Positions 32,769 to 43,880 of a stretch of DNA of 64,000 bases are shown here, one piece after another (the stretch's first letter is position 1; each line of letters begins with the position of its first letter). Position numbers and translations under genes: made by a program. Below the pieces are notes generated by a model, which was given only the letters and a program-made list of their open reading frames with translations, searched no databases and had not been told where the DNA came from. The DNA is from Branchinecta lynchi. Its lineage: Eukaryota > Arthropoda > Branchiopoda > Anostraca > Branchinectidae. Location of the stretch: NCBI GenBank assembly GCA_023053575.1, contig JAKZAP010000017.1, forward strand, positions 8,377,501 through 8,441,500, given 5' to 3'.

Positions 32769-34162
32769 GCGTATCGCAAAAGTTGTCCGTCCGTCCGTCT
32801 GTAAGCACGATAACTCTCGAAGGGAATTTGATATTTTGATGAAACTTGGTGTGAGGATTCTTTGTGTCATCGGACAAATCAAGTTCGTAAATGGGATTTG
32901 TAGCCCTATATTTAGGGGTGGGGGAGGGGGTTCAAATTAAGGGGCAAACAAAATATTCTGAAACAGCTAATGTGATAGTCGATTATGGGGTAAGAACACA
33001 TGCTAACCATTTTCTCGCCGGACAAATAGTTCGTCCGGAATCCGGCAAAAAACAGAAAATTCGTTAAAAGTAAAAATTTTATTTGAAGAATGAATGAATG
33101 AATTTATTCCCAATAAAGCCCAAGGGTCAGGGCGGGAAACAACACAATAACAAAAACAAAATATCATACACTCCAACAACAAACCAAAAAATCAACTTCT
33201 ATAAAAATAGTTCACGGTGGGCCATAGCTAGCTTCAGGAATCTATCCAGCCTTCGGATCTCACCAAAATACTTGCCAAATCCCTTACCTCCAAAGCCTCC
33301 CGACCAAACGCTTCCTTTCTTAATTCTTTCAACTCCTCGCAATAACATTTCAAATGTACCGCATCTTCTCCTTCAATACCACACATTGGACAAAAATAAG
33401 GACCAGTACCTTTCCGATCTCTACCAATATAATTTCTCCGCATCCCCACCGGAAGAGCGTCCGCCGTAAGACTCACCATCCGCTTCAGTTCTGCCCCCCC
33501 CCCCCCAATCCCAACTTAAAATATAATTCTTCTTTTGATTAGATCAGATGCTCGATTTAGGGATAAGAAGACTTTCTGAACACTTGTGTGAACACAATTT
33601 TCTACCCGGACAAGTATTTCGTCCGGGATCCGGCCAAAACCGGAAAGTTTCTTAACAGTAAAAGTTTTATTTGTAGTTGATTAGAAATCCGATTTAGGGG
33701 TAAGAAGTGATGCTGAATCGATATATGACAATCATTTCTTACCCGGACATATAGTTCGCCTGGAATCCGGATGGAACCGGAAAATTTGTCATAAGTTAAA
33801 TTTTTATTAGATTTTCGATATTGAGGAAAGATGATACTCTGAATTCGTTTCTTAGCTTTCTTTTTTTTTACCGGACAGGTAGTTCCTGAATTCGGTCGAA
33901 ACCGGAAAATTGGCTGAAGTAAGGCAGGAATTTTTCGTCAAAATAGATATGACTTAATGATAGGGGTAAACACTCATGCTGAATCCATATCTGAACTTGG
34001 TTTTCTCGTATGATTAGCTATTTGGCCTTAATCTGTTACTGAATTTTGATATTAAAAATGTTCAAGGAGTCTGGTGAAGACTGGACCTGGCGAAGACAAG
34101 ACCCAATTGTCTAGATAAAAAATTGGATTTTAGGATCCCATCGAAACCGTTGGTCTTGTTTC
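32769..34162 (+). mobile_element. Family A element, copy 5, interrupted by a LINE
   Basis: Head truncated: it begins at ATCGCAAAAGTTGTCCGTCC rather than at the T5-GGGATCCC box. Monomers of the usual type are interrupted at 33089-33534 by a retrotransposon fragment. After it the monomer resumes with TTGATTAGAT. It ends with ACAAGACC, a GGATCCCATCG box and GGTCTTGTTTCG. Confidence 0.8.
33089..33534 (-). pseudogene. LINE 3'-end fragment inserted in family A copy 5
   Basis: Minus-strand frame (33234-33479) encodes a zinc-knuckle region, CPMCGIEGEDAVHLKCYC (C-x2-C-x8-H-x4-C). This lies in the C-terminal part of a non-LTR retrotransposon protein. The 3' UTR follows, ending GGGAATAAATTCATTC with an ATTC microsatellite at the left (33089-33105). 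It closely matches the copy at 47671-48260. A C13 run near 33497 follows a degraded part. 5'-truncated and inactive. Confidence 0.85.
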
Positions 34163-34330
34163 GTAAGTGTTATGTTTTCCCTAACCATATGTCTTTATTT
34201 TCCTTTGTACTCCACTATTTTCGCCGTGTATGATTCGTTGGCTTAGAAATAATTTATTATTAATATATTCCCGAACATTCAAGAAAACAGCATTAGTTGC
34301 CAGTCAGTAGTTTTGCAGTTAGACTTCGCT

Positions 34331-35426
34331 AAAGCCGCTTTCACCTTGACGCGTTGTTGCGATGCATTGCGTAAATATTTATCTTGCGTTGCGTAACCTG
34401 TCTTTCATTCCTGCGCAAGAAGCTTTCACGCTGGATGCGTATTTACGTTTTCCTTTCTTGGTTTCTTCTCCTGAATTTTGCTAGTAAGTAAGTTTTGCTT
34501 CATCATTAGTAGGTTTTCTCCAGGTTTTCTTCGAAAACTCTGTTTTTTCACTGAAACATCTGATGTGTGTACGCGTTGACGCAACGCAAGAATAGAACTT
34601 GGTTCTATCCTTGCGTTTTATTTGTCTGCGTCAGCTCTGTGTTGTGTCGCCGCAAGAGCGACGCCGAGGTTGTGTTGCCCACTAGTTGCGTTTTTGATCC
34701 GAATTCTCCGTTCCGAATTCTCGCTTCTGAATTCTCGATTCTCGTACCGATTACCGTTTTTGCTCCTCTGACTTCTTCATTCTCTCTTTTGACCAAAATA
34801 CTATTTTGGTATGAGTATGAGATCATGTTATTTTAAATATGCAAAGCACCTGCTCCACTTGTCGAAATTATGCCATAACCATACTTTGACGGAGAAGTTC
34901 AAAATTCAAGATGCGAGTGTTACCCTTTTGGATGTTTCTTCTTCGCTATCAAAAATCATTGACAACAGAACCCAACCAGCGCACAACCTTCTACACTGCT
35001 TCCTGGCCGACGATTGAAATTAAGTGTCTTTTTGTGTATGTTTATGTGTTTTATTTACTTTCTTCACTTACTCCGCTTTCTGAAAACGGCCGGTTATAAA
35101 TAAATTACTTACTTACTTACTAATTTTGCTGCTCGTCCGCAACGTGTTCATGCATATTGAGCATCCGCACTCTGTTGACCAATCAGGGAGGAGAACGGAG
35201 AGAGGAGAATCGAGAGTTCGCCATCGGAGCAACTTCTCGATTCTGCAGAATAGCGAGTCTTTCCCCGTTCTCGATTCTGACAAAAACGCGAGAAAAGGAG
35301 AATTCACTTAATCTGAATAGTCCAAAAACACGAAATAGGAGAATTCGGAGGAGAATCGCGAGGAGAATTCGGATCAAAACGCAACTAAAGTAGGTGTAGG
35401 CTCAACGCGAATGTGAAAGTGGCTAA
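34331..35426. mobile_element. Foldback element with GAATTC-rich arms
   Basis: Ends GCCGCTTTCACCTTGACGCG (34335) and CGCGAATGTGAAAGTGGC (35409-35426) are imperfect inverted repeats. The inner parts also match in inverse order: TAGTTGCGTTTTTGATCCG at ~34683 and its complement at ~35370. AGAATTC/GAATTCTC words recur on both sides. The centre holds a retrotransposon 3' tail (35020-35121). No transposase. Confidence 0.6.
35020..35121 (+). mobile_element. LINE 3' tail with TTAC microsatellite
   Basis: Sequence GTGTTTTATTTACTTTCTTC, CCGCTTTCTGAAAACGGC and GGTTATAAATAAATTAC, followed by (TTAC)n. It is almost the same as 43505-43596. Severely 5'-truncated retrotransposon end; no coding part. Confidence 0.7.
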
Positions 35427-35789
35427 CTACTTTTCTTTTTCGTATCATACAACGCTATTCGGTCTTTGTCCTTTGTTCGGCTGAGTAGTTCGATTGGAAT
35501 GTTGGTGCGTAGTTTCGGGTTTTCCTTGTCGTTGACTCATCGCTGACGGCAAAATTGCTGGGTCATGACTGCATTCGATGATAGTCGAGCCAATATTTAT
35601 CAGAGCCTAAGCGCGCAAATGATACTGTTTTCTATCTACTGTATCGTATTGACCTACCGTGAAAAAATTTGTCTGTTGTAAAATATGTTGGCCTGTATCA
35701 TTTTGTTTTCCTGTTATATAATTAATATAATATATTAAAATAGTACTGTAGTAAATGAAAATTGAAACCTTGGTAATTTTTGTGTCCTC
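35427..35789. other. Unassigned interval
   Basis: No gene or repeat recognised; AT-rich near 35710-35760. Confidence 0.4.
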
Positions 35790-36035
35790 GAATTAACTCT
35801 CACCTATCTGTATCGTAATGATGTCCCGTGTGCTTTTAAAGCAAACGTTGCAGTAGAACAGCTCAATTTCAGAGACAACTATTACTCTGCGACATTACAT
35901 GATTTCCCAGGGCTCTTTTTCCTCCCTAACTTCATCTCGCAATACTCCAACGAGTCAAGACAGTCCAAGGAACGGGGAAGCGTCTCAACAGAGATAGAAG
36001 GGACATCTGACCAGGGCAGCATCATGTCCATCCTT
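35790..36035 (-). repeat. Family H repeat, reverse copy
   Basis: Reverse complement of 41050-41300 over about 230 bp. Shared words include GACATTACATGATTTCCCAG, TCCCTAACTTCATCTCGCAA and GACAGTCCAAGGAACGG. A partial third copy lies at 43740-43880. Confidence 0.7.
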
Positions 36036-36869
36036 GTGGCATAAAACAATGAATTACTTTGGACTGCCACTTACAGTAGGCTATTACTTACATTACTGCT
36101 TCACTATACATCCATATTCGTTCTAGCCGATCTCATTTCCAAATTTCAAACTTCCTCTGTTATTTGTATCCGTCGTAACTGCACTACTCTAATTCTTACA
36201 TTTGCCGTCTGTTTTCGAGGCGGGGTAGGCTCCCGCTTATCGCGTCCAACGACCGCATTGGTGAGAACTATCTTGTCAAAGCACGAGGACCAAGAGAGGC
36301 TGAAAACGGGCGGGAAGGTTTTGCAGCTTCCTTTCAGTGTAGCAGTATGTCCGAATATTGGACAAGAACCTATATCTCTTGTCCTATTGCGACTTATCTT
36401 CCATGAATATATAACACATAAAAGCCTCGTAACACAAATCTTTTCGGCACCAGTCATAACTTTTAACACAATGGACGTGCTAAATGTTATCAAACTTCTG
36501 ACAGTCTTGGTTTGATCTAGTCTTCGCCTGGTTACGAGCCCCTCCCTAGTCGCGTTGGAATACGAAAATTCCGGGATTAGGCAGAAAATATTCAACAAAA
36601 TCTGAGTTCTTATTTTGCGAAAAAGATTTTGAAAGTCGAGGGGTTAACCAAGGGTTGAACTGTTTCTTTCGTAAATCAATTAAAAGTTTTACCAATAGTT
36701 CAACTGTTTGTAGGAGATTCTGTAAAAAGACAAGCGATCAAATCAAGCGGTACTATTATCGTATATCATTTAAAGGCTGTCCCAAAATACGCTGTTTCTT
36801 CTTAAAGCTAACTTAAATCTCTATTTCCCGATACTTCCACGTTTTCTGCCTAATAGATGGATGTATAGA
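36036..36869. other. Unassigned interval with a 150-codon frame
   Basis: An open frame of 150 codons on the minus strand (36146-36598) and one of 85 on the plus strand overlap. Neither shows a recognisable domain, signal or repeat. Coding status unproven. Confidence 0.35.
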
Positions 36870-38460
36870 TTAGTGTATTTCAAAAGCCCCGGGCCATATA
36901 CACAAACAAACAAAAACAAAAATATAACTTAAACAATCAGACTCCTTCTTAACTCTAAAGATTTATCTATGTACACGCCCACTCGAGTAATAACGGTAGG
37001 GCTACTATTGCTCAAAATTTCAGGAAGTGGTAAAATCACACCCTCTAGATAAATTTTCCTTAAATCAGAAAGCTTCGGGCATCTACGGAGGAAATGGTCC
37101 AGATTTTCTTCCTCCTTCTCACAAGTGGGCAAGCATACCTCCCATCAGGAACCACACTACCTCTCTCAAAAACCTTCTCCCTGCTCTGAATTGGAAGGCA
37201 GTTTGCCCTTAGTTGGATCCAACGACATAAAACTTTCCCGGGTAGATTGAACTTAAAATACACTTCCTCTCCAAAACAAACTTTTACCACTTGATAATGA
37301 CTCAGTGTTTAATGACTCAACTATTAACAATACTCTGCCAATACTGGATTTCCTGACCTATAAAACCACTCTAATCTGACGTTCTAGATCTTTTGGCATA
37401 TCAACACAACCAAGACCTTCATTCCATATATATGGCATTCCTACTCGCTCCAGTAACCGCTCTACCTGGAATGGCCAAGAATGTTTCAAACCATTATTCA
37501 CCATCTCATCATAAGCTAACCTAGCTAGTCTATCTTTACTCATATTTATAATTTTTAACCATAATCTAATCATCAGGATAGCCCTACGTAACTTCAAAGA
37601 ATATAAACCTATATCACCCTTTAAAATTTGAGGATGGGTTGTCTCATGTAGTCCAAATACCCTTTTATAATACTGAAGTTGGAGCGATTCTAGTTTTTTT
37701 GCCGTCTCTTTGCCCCATATTTCTGCTCCATATTCTGAAATTGGCAAAACTTTTGTATTAAATATTCTTTTATGCATTTTAAGGTTTTTTATACCCATAA
37801 TTGACTGATTCCGAAAAATAGCTGACATGGCTTCTTTACCTCTATTAACCACCTCATCAATATGTGACTTAAAACTTCCGTTGTCAGTTAACACGAATCC
37901 AAGGTATCTTATTAGCTTAACAACCTTCAGTTCTTCATTATTGAAAGTGAACTTACAATTTTCAATACCATTAATTTTTCTTTTTTTTTTAAATAATTAC
38001 TTCACTCTTCTTAACGTTCAACTTTAATTTTTTCATCGCCAGATACTCCCCGATCAAATTCAAAAGCGTCTGCGAATCTTCACGCGATTTAGCAACAACA
38101 GCAAGATCGTCCGCAAACAGCAGCACTGACAGCTTTCTACTTCCGAGACTTACCGTTGGAGACCATCTTTTCTCTAGAAAATCCACAATATCATTAATAT
38201 AAATATTGAATAGTCGAGGGGATAAAGTGCTACCTTGTTTTACACCTCATAATTCTAAATTGTCTCGATACACTACTACCAACTTGAACTATTCCTTTTA
38301 CACAAACATACATACTAACTATTAAACTTACAAACGTATTAGGTAAACCAATTCTAACTAAAGCGTCTTTCAATAATTCTCTATCTATACTATCAAATGC
38401 CTTGTGGAGGTCTAAGAATCCCACATAAAGACTATTCTTCCCCTTACCAACCTCCGATTA
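36870..38460 (-). pseudogene. Non-LTR retrotransposon, RT to 3' UTR, broken
   Basis: Reading on the minus strand from 38460, GFLDLHKAFDSIDREL is RT motif A (from 38424). VLLFADDLAVVAKS follows, with FADD at 38117-38106, the catalytic palm. The long C-terminal frame 37894-37358 has YGAEIWGKE and LQLQYYKRVFGL. A zinc-knuckle region at ~37140-37080 (PTCEKEEENLDHFLRRC) is split by a frameshift. The 3' UTR (36870-36928) ends with a GGCCC...GCTTT segment like that of the 33 and 47 kb copies. Several frameshifts and 5' truncation; dead copy. Confidence 0.9.
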
Positions 38461-38919
38461 CATTTACCCTTCACCTGCTAATTGCAGAGTATCTGCTCAT
38501 CGCTTATCACTCATTTCGATCCATGAAGTTACATTAGGATTATAGTATTATCTATAATTTGTGATTTGGAGATATAAGCGTGACATCATTTAATGCGTAG
38601 ATGTCTCTTTTCATTTCTATTTTCTGTCTTCATCGAAGTGGGTTGAAGATCAGGATCAAATTAGGGTTGATTGAGAAGTTCATGTTTGGGTGTGGACTTC
38701 AAGCTCTACCTCTCCATCCTCTAACCTTTGCAGACTATTTAAAAAAAAGGCTATAAATCTCCTTACAAACGTAAAGGCAGAGTCTCGTTAATCCGTTCCT
38801 TACGACACATTTTGGTTTTATTCCACACCTTCTGCTACACTTTTATGAGCCTCCGCCTACGGGGCAGGAGTCCTCGTCCCTTCTTTGCTATACAAGGTCA
38901 ATCAAGAGGGTCAATAGGA
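38461..38919. other. Unassigned interval
   Basis: Nothing recognised apart from ACAAACGTAAAGGCAGAGTC at ~38765, which has a counterpart at ~51203 (ACAAACGTAAAAACAGAACC). Confidence 0.35.
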
Positions 38920-39200
38920 CTCCTACGTGGGTCCCATTAGAAGTCCCGGCTCGTTCTCTCAGACGCGCTTTGCTAGAATGTTCTGGTCGGTTTCTGGCGG
39001 TCTCCTGATGAACAATGTAAACTCTCGGCTGTGGCGTCAAAAATTCCGTGATTTAACGGAGAGGTGCCGATTAGAGGGGGGAGGATTGTGTCTCGGAGAA
39101 GTGGAATTGGAAGAGGAAGCACTTGAACACGTTGGTATTCGTACCCTTGTTGGATAGGAAATTCTATGAAGCGTAACGACTTGGCTTACAGGAATGTCCC
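38920..39200 (+). repeat. Family I repeat, unit 1
   Basis: Shares CTGTGGCGTCA, AATTCCGTGATTTAACGGAG, AGGTGCCGATTAG, G-run, GAAGCACTTGAACACGTTGG and GAAGCGTAACGA with two units at 39890-40200. A short + strand frame (38927-39157) is not conserved in the other units. Confidence 0.65.
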
Positions 39201-39889
39201 AATGACAATCGTGTCAGTTTCAGTTCAGTTTCGTTTGACTATATTTAAAGATTTTTTTTTTTACAAAATTAATGTAATATTCCTGCCAGGAAAGCACAAA
39301 AGGAGTAGCCTACTTGGCTGTGGCAGTGCACTAACCTATATTAATAATATTAATAAAGTAGAATCAACTAACTGAACAGCCTACATAAAGAAAAGAATGA
39401 AACAGAGAGGATAGACAAAAAAATAACCTAGGGTTTTCAACTTCAATAAAAAAGAGAGAAAATCAAAGGCAACGAGGAACGAGAAAGAAGGAAGGCAAAA
39501 ACGGGGGGGGGGGAGTCTGAAGGAGGACAACACTAAAATAATCCACCACAGAATAAATTTTCAGAATTAAAACAAGTAATTTCTAGTCTAAAATAACAAC
39601 TACATCCAAAGAGGTATTTACAGTTCTTTTTTATTTCAGTTCAATTTATTTATAAACAAAAAAAACAAACAAATCATACACTGTAAACTAACCACACCCT
39701 AAGTGAGCACTGTCCGTAACGGGTGACAGTATTCAAAGAAATACAGGGAAAGAGAAAAAGAAAAGAGAAAAAGAAGAAGTGAAAAGAAAACAAACGTAAA
39801 TTAATCAAACAAAACATAGAGAACTAACGGTAGAAAAAGTCACAGATGTCAAGTGGTAGTCAATTCGCTTTCTTATCTTGAGGAACAAT
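39201..39889. other. A-rich unassigned interval
   Basis: Poly-purine/A-rich stretches (39385-39540, 39655-39800) and a G10 run at 39502-39511. TCAATTTATTTATAAACAAA at 39641-39660 could be a minus-strand LINE 3' end, but no coding part is attached. Confidence 0.35.
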
Positions 39890-40200
39890 GGAGACTTTTC
39901 TCTGTGCCCGTGTGGCTTAAGAATTTCCCTGATATAACGGAGAGGTGCCGATTAGGGGGGGGGGGTCGTTGGAGTGGAAGCACTTGAACACGTTGGTATT
40001 GAGGGCCTAGTTTGATGGGAAATTATCTGAAGCGTAATGAGTGGTCTTATAGGAATGTTCCACTGCCAGTTGGAAACTTTCGTCTGTGGCGTCAGAAATT
40101 CCGTGATTGCACGGAGAGGTGTCGATTAAGGGGGGTGGGGTACGCGATGGAGTGGAGAAACTATTGAACACGAAACTCTCTAAAGCGTAACGAGAAGACA
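39890..40200 (+). repeat. Family I repeat, units 2 and 3
   Basis: Two units in direct order (~39905-40080 and ~40080-40200) with the same word order as 38920-39200, including the GGTG(C/T)CGATTA then G-run then GGAGTGGA block. The G runs differ in length. Confidence 0.65.
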
Positions 40201-40559
40201 GTATTATCGGAAGACCCCCGGCGTCATTTGAGAAAAATAAAAGCGAAGAACGAATGAATGAAAAATTTATAACGCACTGCCCGAGAACATGAGTACAGTA
40301 AGAAGGAAGAAATAATCATAAAATATTCTCTTACAGAGAGCATCAATTTTTTTTCACTGCAATCCGCATCCACATTTAATTTTTTTTTGTTTTTACAGAT
40401 ATTTATAGGTAGAAAATGAAGAATATGGTATTGGGTCTGTTCACTTTGATGGATCAGGGTGATAGGCTGACGCCTTGCCAGCTATTCTGCATTTTGATAA
40501 GATAGGGAAATGTTTATGTCATGGAAGCAATTTCTATCTCTACTGAGTTTATCCTTTTT
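40201..40559. other. Unassigned interval
   Basis: No gene recognised; contains (GAATGAAT)-like words at ~40250. Confidence 0.35.
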
Positions 40560-41410
40560 GCAAAGTGATATTTTTCACAGCATGTACATCGTTGCAAAGG
40601 AGATCAATACAATGTACACGGTAGTCAATGCGACGACACAAGTATGACGGAGGTTTCAATCTTCTTCTACTGCAGTTTTTGTTTTAATATATCACATTAA
40701 TTATTTAATAGGGTATGGAAATGGTACTGACGTATGAGCAATTTTCGAAGTCTTTTTGCAAACTGACTTTTGTAAAAACAAGCAGATTTATTGCACGGTA
40801 GGTCAATAGGATACAAGTAACTGACAGTAGGCTATTCAATTCGACGACACAAAAGTGACAAAGGCGTCACTTTTCTTCTACTGAAGTGCTATTCTGGTGT
40901 TTATTTTACAGGTTAAGGAAATGGTGCAATTTCCTACTCATATATGTGCAGTCTTTTTGCGACTGCGAGACAAACAAATTGCTTCACATTTAATACGATA
41001 CAGGTAGGCGAGAGTTAATAGGACGACACAAAAATGACCAAACTGTCAATTTCCATGCCATGGTCAGAGGTTGTCCCTCTTATCCGCTCCTATCTTTGTT
41101 GAGACGCTTTGCCGTTCCTTGGACAGTCTTGACTCGTTGGATTGTTGCGAGATGAAGTTAGGGAGGAAAAAGAGCTCTGGGAAATCATGTAATGTCGCAG
41201 ATTCATAGTTGTCGGTCTCTGGAATTGAGCTGTTCTACTGCAAAGTGGGCTCTCAAAAGCATACAGGACATCATTACAATACAGGTAGGTGCGAGTTAAT
41301 TCGACGACACAAAAATGAACAAGGTTTCAATTTCATCTTCTACAGGGCTATTCGAATATATTATGTTATTGATATAATAGGGTAAGGATATGACACAGAG
41401 CGAAATATTT
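40560..41410 (+). repeat. Diverged ~180-210 bp tandem array with family H insert
   Basis: The block CGACGACACAA, a short gap, TTTCAAT or GTCA, CTTCTACTG and then GGGTA.GGA.ATG occurs at about 40631, 40842, 41021 and 41301. The last interval is enlarged by a family H copy (41050-41280), whose junction words recur at 35790-36035. Confidence 0.6.
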
Positions 41411-41521
41411 GTAACAAACACACGGTCGGTCAGTACGATACAGATAGATAAAACACAGTATTGTTTGCGCGCTTGGGCTCTGATAAATTTTGGCTCTATT
41501 TTCATCGAATGTGGTAATGAC

Positions 41522-41716
41522 CAGGCCCGTATCCAGGAATTTTTTTCGGGGAGGGGGGGGGGGTTGCCTTTCGGGGGGGGGGAGTTGCCTGCGGGTTGGA
41601 CAAAAAAGTACAAAAAAGACATAAATCAGAGGGAAAAGCCTATAAAAATGATTTATTTTTGTATGTTTCGGGGGGGGGGGGAGGGGTCAACCCCCCCCCC
41701 CCTGGATACGGCCTTG
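41522..41716 (+). mobile_element. G/C-tract hAT-type MITE, copy 2
   Basis: A 195-bp element, termini CAGGCCCGTATCCAGG and CCTGGATACGGCCTTG. It is flanked by a perfect 8-bp duplication GTAATGAC (41514-41521 and 41717-41724). It has the same core and same placement of G runs and C runs as the 28241 copy, in opposite orientation. Non-coding. Confidence 0.9.
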
Positions 41717-41724
41717 GTAATGAC

Positions 41725-41999
41725 CCAGCAGTTTTGCCGTCATCTGTTCTACTGTGACGTGTGCTTAAGCACACATGATATCATTTTTATCTTTCTGCTG
41801 ATTTATAGCCTCCTTGTCTTTTAGCTTATCTTCACACGAAAGTCACTGATAAACACACAGCCACGTTTCCAAGTAAACACAGTACAGGGGGTACTGGTCG
41901 GTCTGACAACTTTTGTGGGACTCATTGGCGGGATCGAGGGCGGGATATTTAAATATGTGTGATTCAGAGCAAAGTAACACTAGGGAATAGCGCCAGGAC
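41725..41999. other. Unassigned interval
   Basis: No feature recognised. Confidence 0.35.
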
Positions 42000-42360
42000 C
42001 TATAAAAAAAGAAAGGAAAGAAAAGCAGGCGAAAATTGGTTATTTAAAGGCCAACGAAAATACTGAAATAAAAAGCGACTATTTCGGGAGGATAACCGCC
42101 TCCCTTCTTCAGCGCAGACAGAATATTTCGAAGAAAAACGCCATAACGTGGATGAAGATCGACAATCGAGAAAACCAAAACAAAGCGGGAAACCAACAAC
42201 CAAACGAAAATAAAACCAAAATTGGAAGAATGCAAAAGCCTAAATTAAACAACGAGGCACTCACCAATACCTGCGAATAGCAATTGCAAGACTGTTCTCG
42301 CTCGGTACTAACGAGTGACGCAATTTGCCAAGACCTATGCTTTCCATGCATTGCAAACGG
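42000..42360 (-). pseudogene. Possible retroelement remnant with CTGAAGAAGGGAGG stem-loop
   Basis: On the minus strand, CTGAAGAAGGGAGG then CGGTTAT then CCTCCCGAAA (42117-42086) forms a 6-bp stem of the type found in LINE and Penelope-like elements (CTGAAGAAGN...CGAAA). Overlapping minus frames encode a hydrophobic stretch. No RT motif is present, so the assignment is tentative. Confidence 0.35.
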
Positions 42361-43139
42361 GCGTTACTCGTGGCGCCGCCACTATGCTTGCTGCATTCAA
42401 ACTTGCGGGTCTAGAAAGTCATGATGAAGCTGAAATGTGGTTTGAACACATCGAGGAAGCATAGGAGGTTGTATCTTTCTTTTTTTTCTGTGTTCGGAAC
42501 ATGAACATATTTGAGCCAACGCTGGTGAATAACTGATTGAATTTCAGTAGGGACGTTACCTGTCGCTAGTGGTGCTATTGTCGCTGCTATTCAAGTGTGT
42601 GTCACTTTTTTCAGGTCTTGGCGCTACTGAGGCTACTCTCGACTGTTATTTTGCTCTGGCGTGATCAAAGCGGCTATTGTTGGCACTAATTGCATTGCAT
42701 AATGAGTGCTAAACAGATATTATCCTTTCTTTTTACCTAGCTAAAAACTTTGTTGGTCAAGTTTGTGATCGCGTGTGTTCTAAAATTTGTGACTCGAACT
42801 GTCGGAATTGTTTTGCAATCTTTCCTTCTCCTTTATAATGTCCGAAAGCCGTAAAATTAAATTGACAATTTAACTTAACCTATAGCTTTTATAATAAAAT
42901 TCTCTAAATTCTACGTCTCTTCTGATGGGCGTCCAGATTAGCGTTTGTTTCAGTTCAGGACAAAACATTTTGCTAAAATATGTGCACGGTAATAGGAAAG
43001 ACTAGTGCGATCCCGGGTAGGAAACAAATTATATGAAAATGAGAGTGGCAATGACTGAAAATACACAACCGGCGTGGAGGCAAAGAATGGATGGGCATAA
43101 TGAATGGCATGCCCGATGAAATTTGTTCTCTCAAAATAG
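42361..43139. other. Unassigned interval
   Basis: No gene or repeat recognised; a T-run at ~42480-42490. Confidence 0.4.
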
Positions 43140-43330
43140 TAGGCTACTATGAAGCAGTACGAAAAAGTAGCATGCAGTACTAACGATGCTACTACATGCT
43201 TCTACTTTAAGGCTACCGTGTTACTGTATACTACTATATGCTACTATTATCAAGACTGGATGCTACTGTGGCAAGAAAGGATGCTACTTGAAACTACTAC
43301 AAAGATTGGGCCATTCTGAGGCACATTAAA
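43140..43330 (+). repeat. Degenerate GCTACTA-rich stretch
   Basis: GCTACTA, TGCTACT and GTAGCAT words recur irregularly, in both orientations in the first half. Looks like a decayed short tandem or foldback. Confidence 0.55.
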
Positions 43331-43504
43331 TCTGCATACAGGATTCAGCGGTACTGTTTCTTAACCGTAACCAAGGAGGAGGTGGGGCTGATTCTGGATC
43401 TAAGTCGCGACGCCGCTCACCAAAGACCGGGATTTCTGTCACCAGATTGACTTGAACAGCTTGCGTCCTGAAGCAACGTCGAGGTTATCTCTCGTTATTG
43501 ACAC

Positions 43505-43596
43505 TAGTGTATGTTTATATGTTTTATTTACTTTCTTCATTTACTCCGCTTTCTGAAAACGGCGGGTTATAAATAAATTACTTACTTACTTACTTA
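43505..43596 (+). mobile_element. LINE 3' tail with TTAC microsatellite, second copy
   Basis: Near-identical to 35037-35121 (GTTTTATTTACTTTCTTC, CTGAAAACGGCGGGTTATAA) and ends (TTAC)4-5. Only the extreme 3' end is present. Confidence 0.7.
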
Positions 43597-43739
43597 CTAA
43601 ATGATAGTATTCTTTGCTATTACATAGTATTACATATAACTTTTTCGTAGTACTACGCAGGCTACAAATTTTTCATCGGGTTGCTGCTTTGAGAGGCAGT
43701 TGCACCGATCAGTTCATCGTTTTGTATCCAAGGATGAAC

Positions 43740-43880
43740 ACGATGCTGTCATGGCCAGAGGTTGTCCAATCCTACCTTTGTTGAAAACTCTTCCAGTTCT
43801 TTGGACTTGTTGACTGTCTTGACTGCATGAGATGAAGGAAAGGAGTCCTGGGAAATCATGTAATGTCAGAGAGTAAAAAT
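43740..43880 (+). repeat. Family H repeat, partial copy
   Basis: Shares ATGGCCAGAGGTTGTCC, TTGACTGTCTTGACT, GAGATGAAGG and CCTGGGAAATCATGTAATGT with 41050-41200. Confidence 0.65.

Noticed and set aside
37358..37894. 178-codon frame as a host gene
   Set aside because: The neighbouring frames on the same strand carry RT motifs FADD and KAFDSIDREL; it is the C-terminal part of the same dead LINE.
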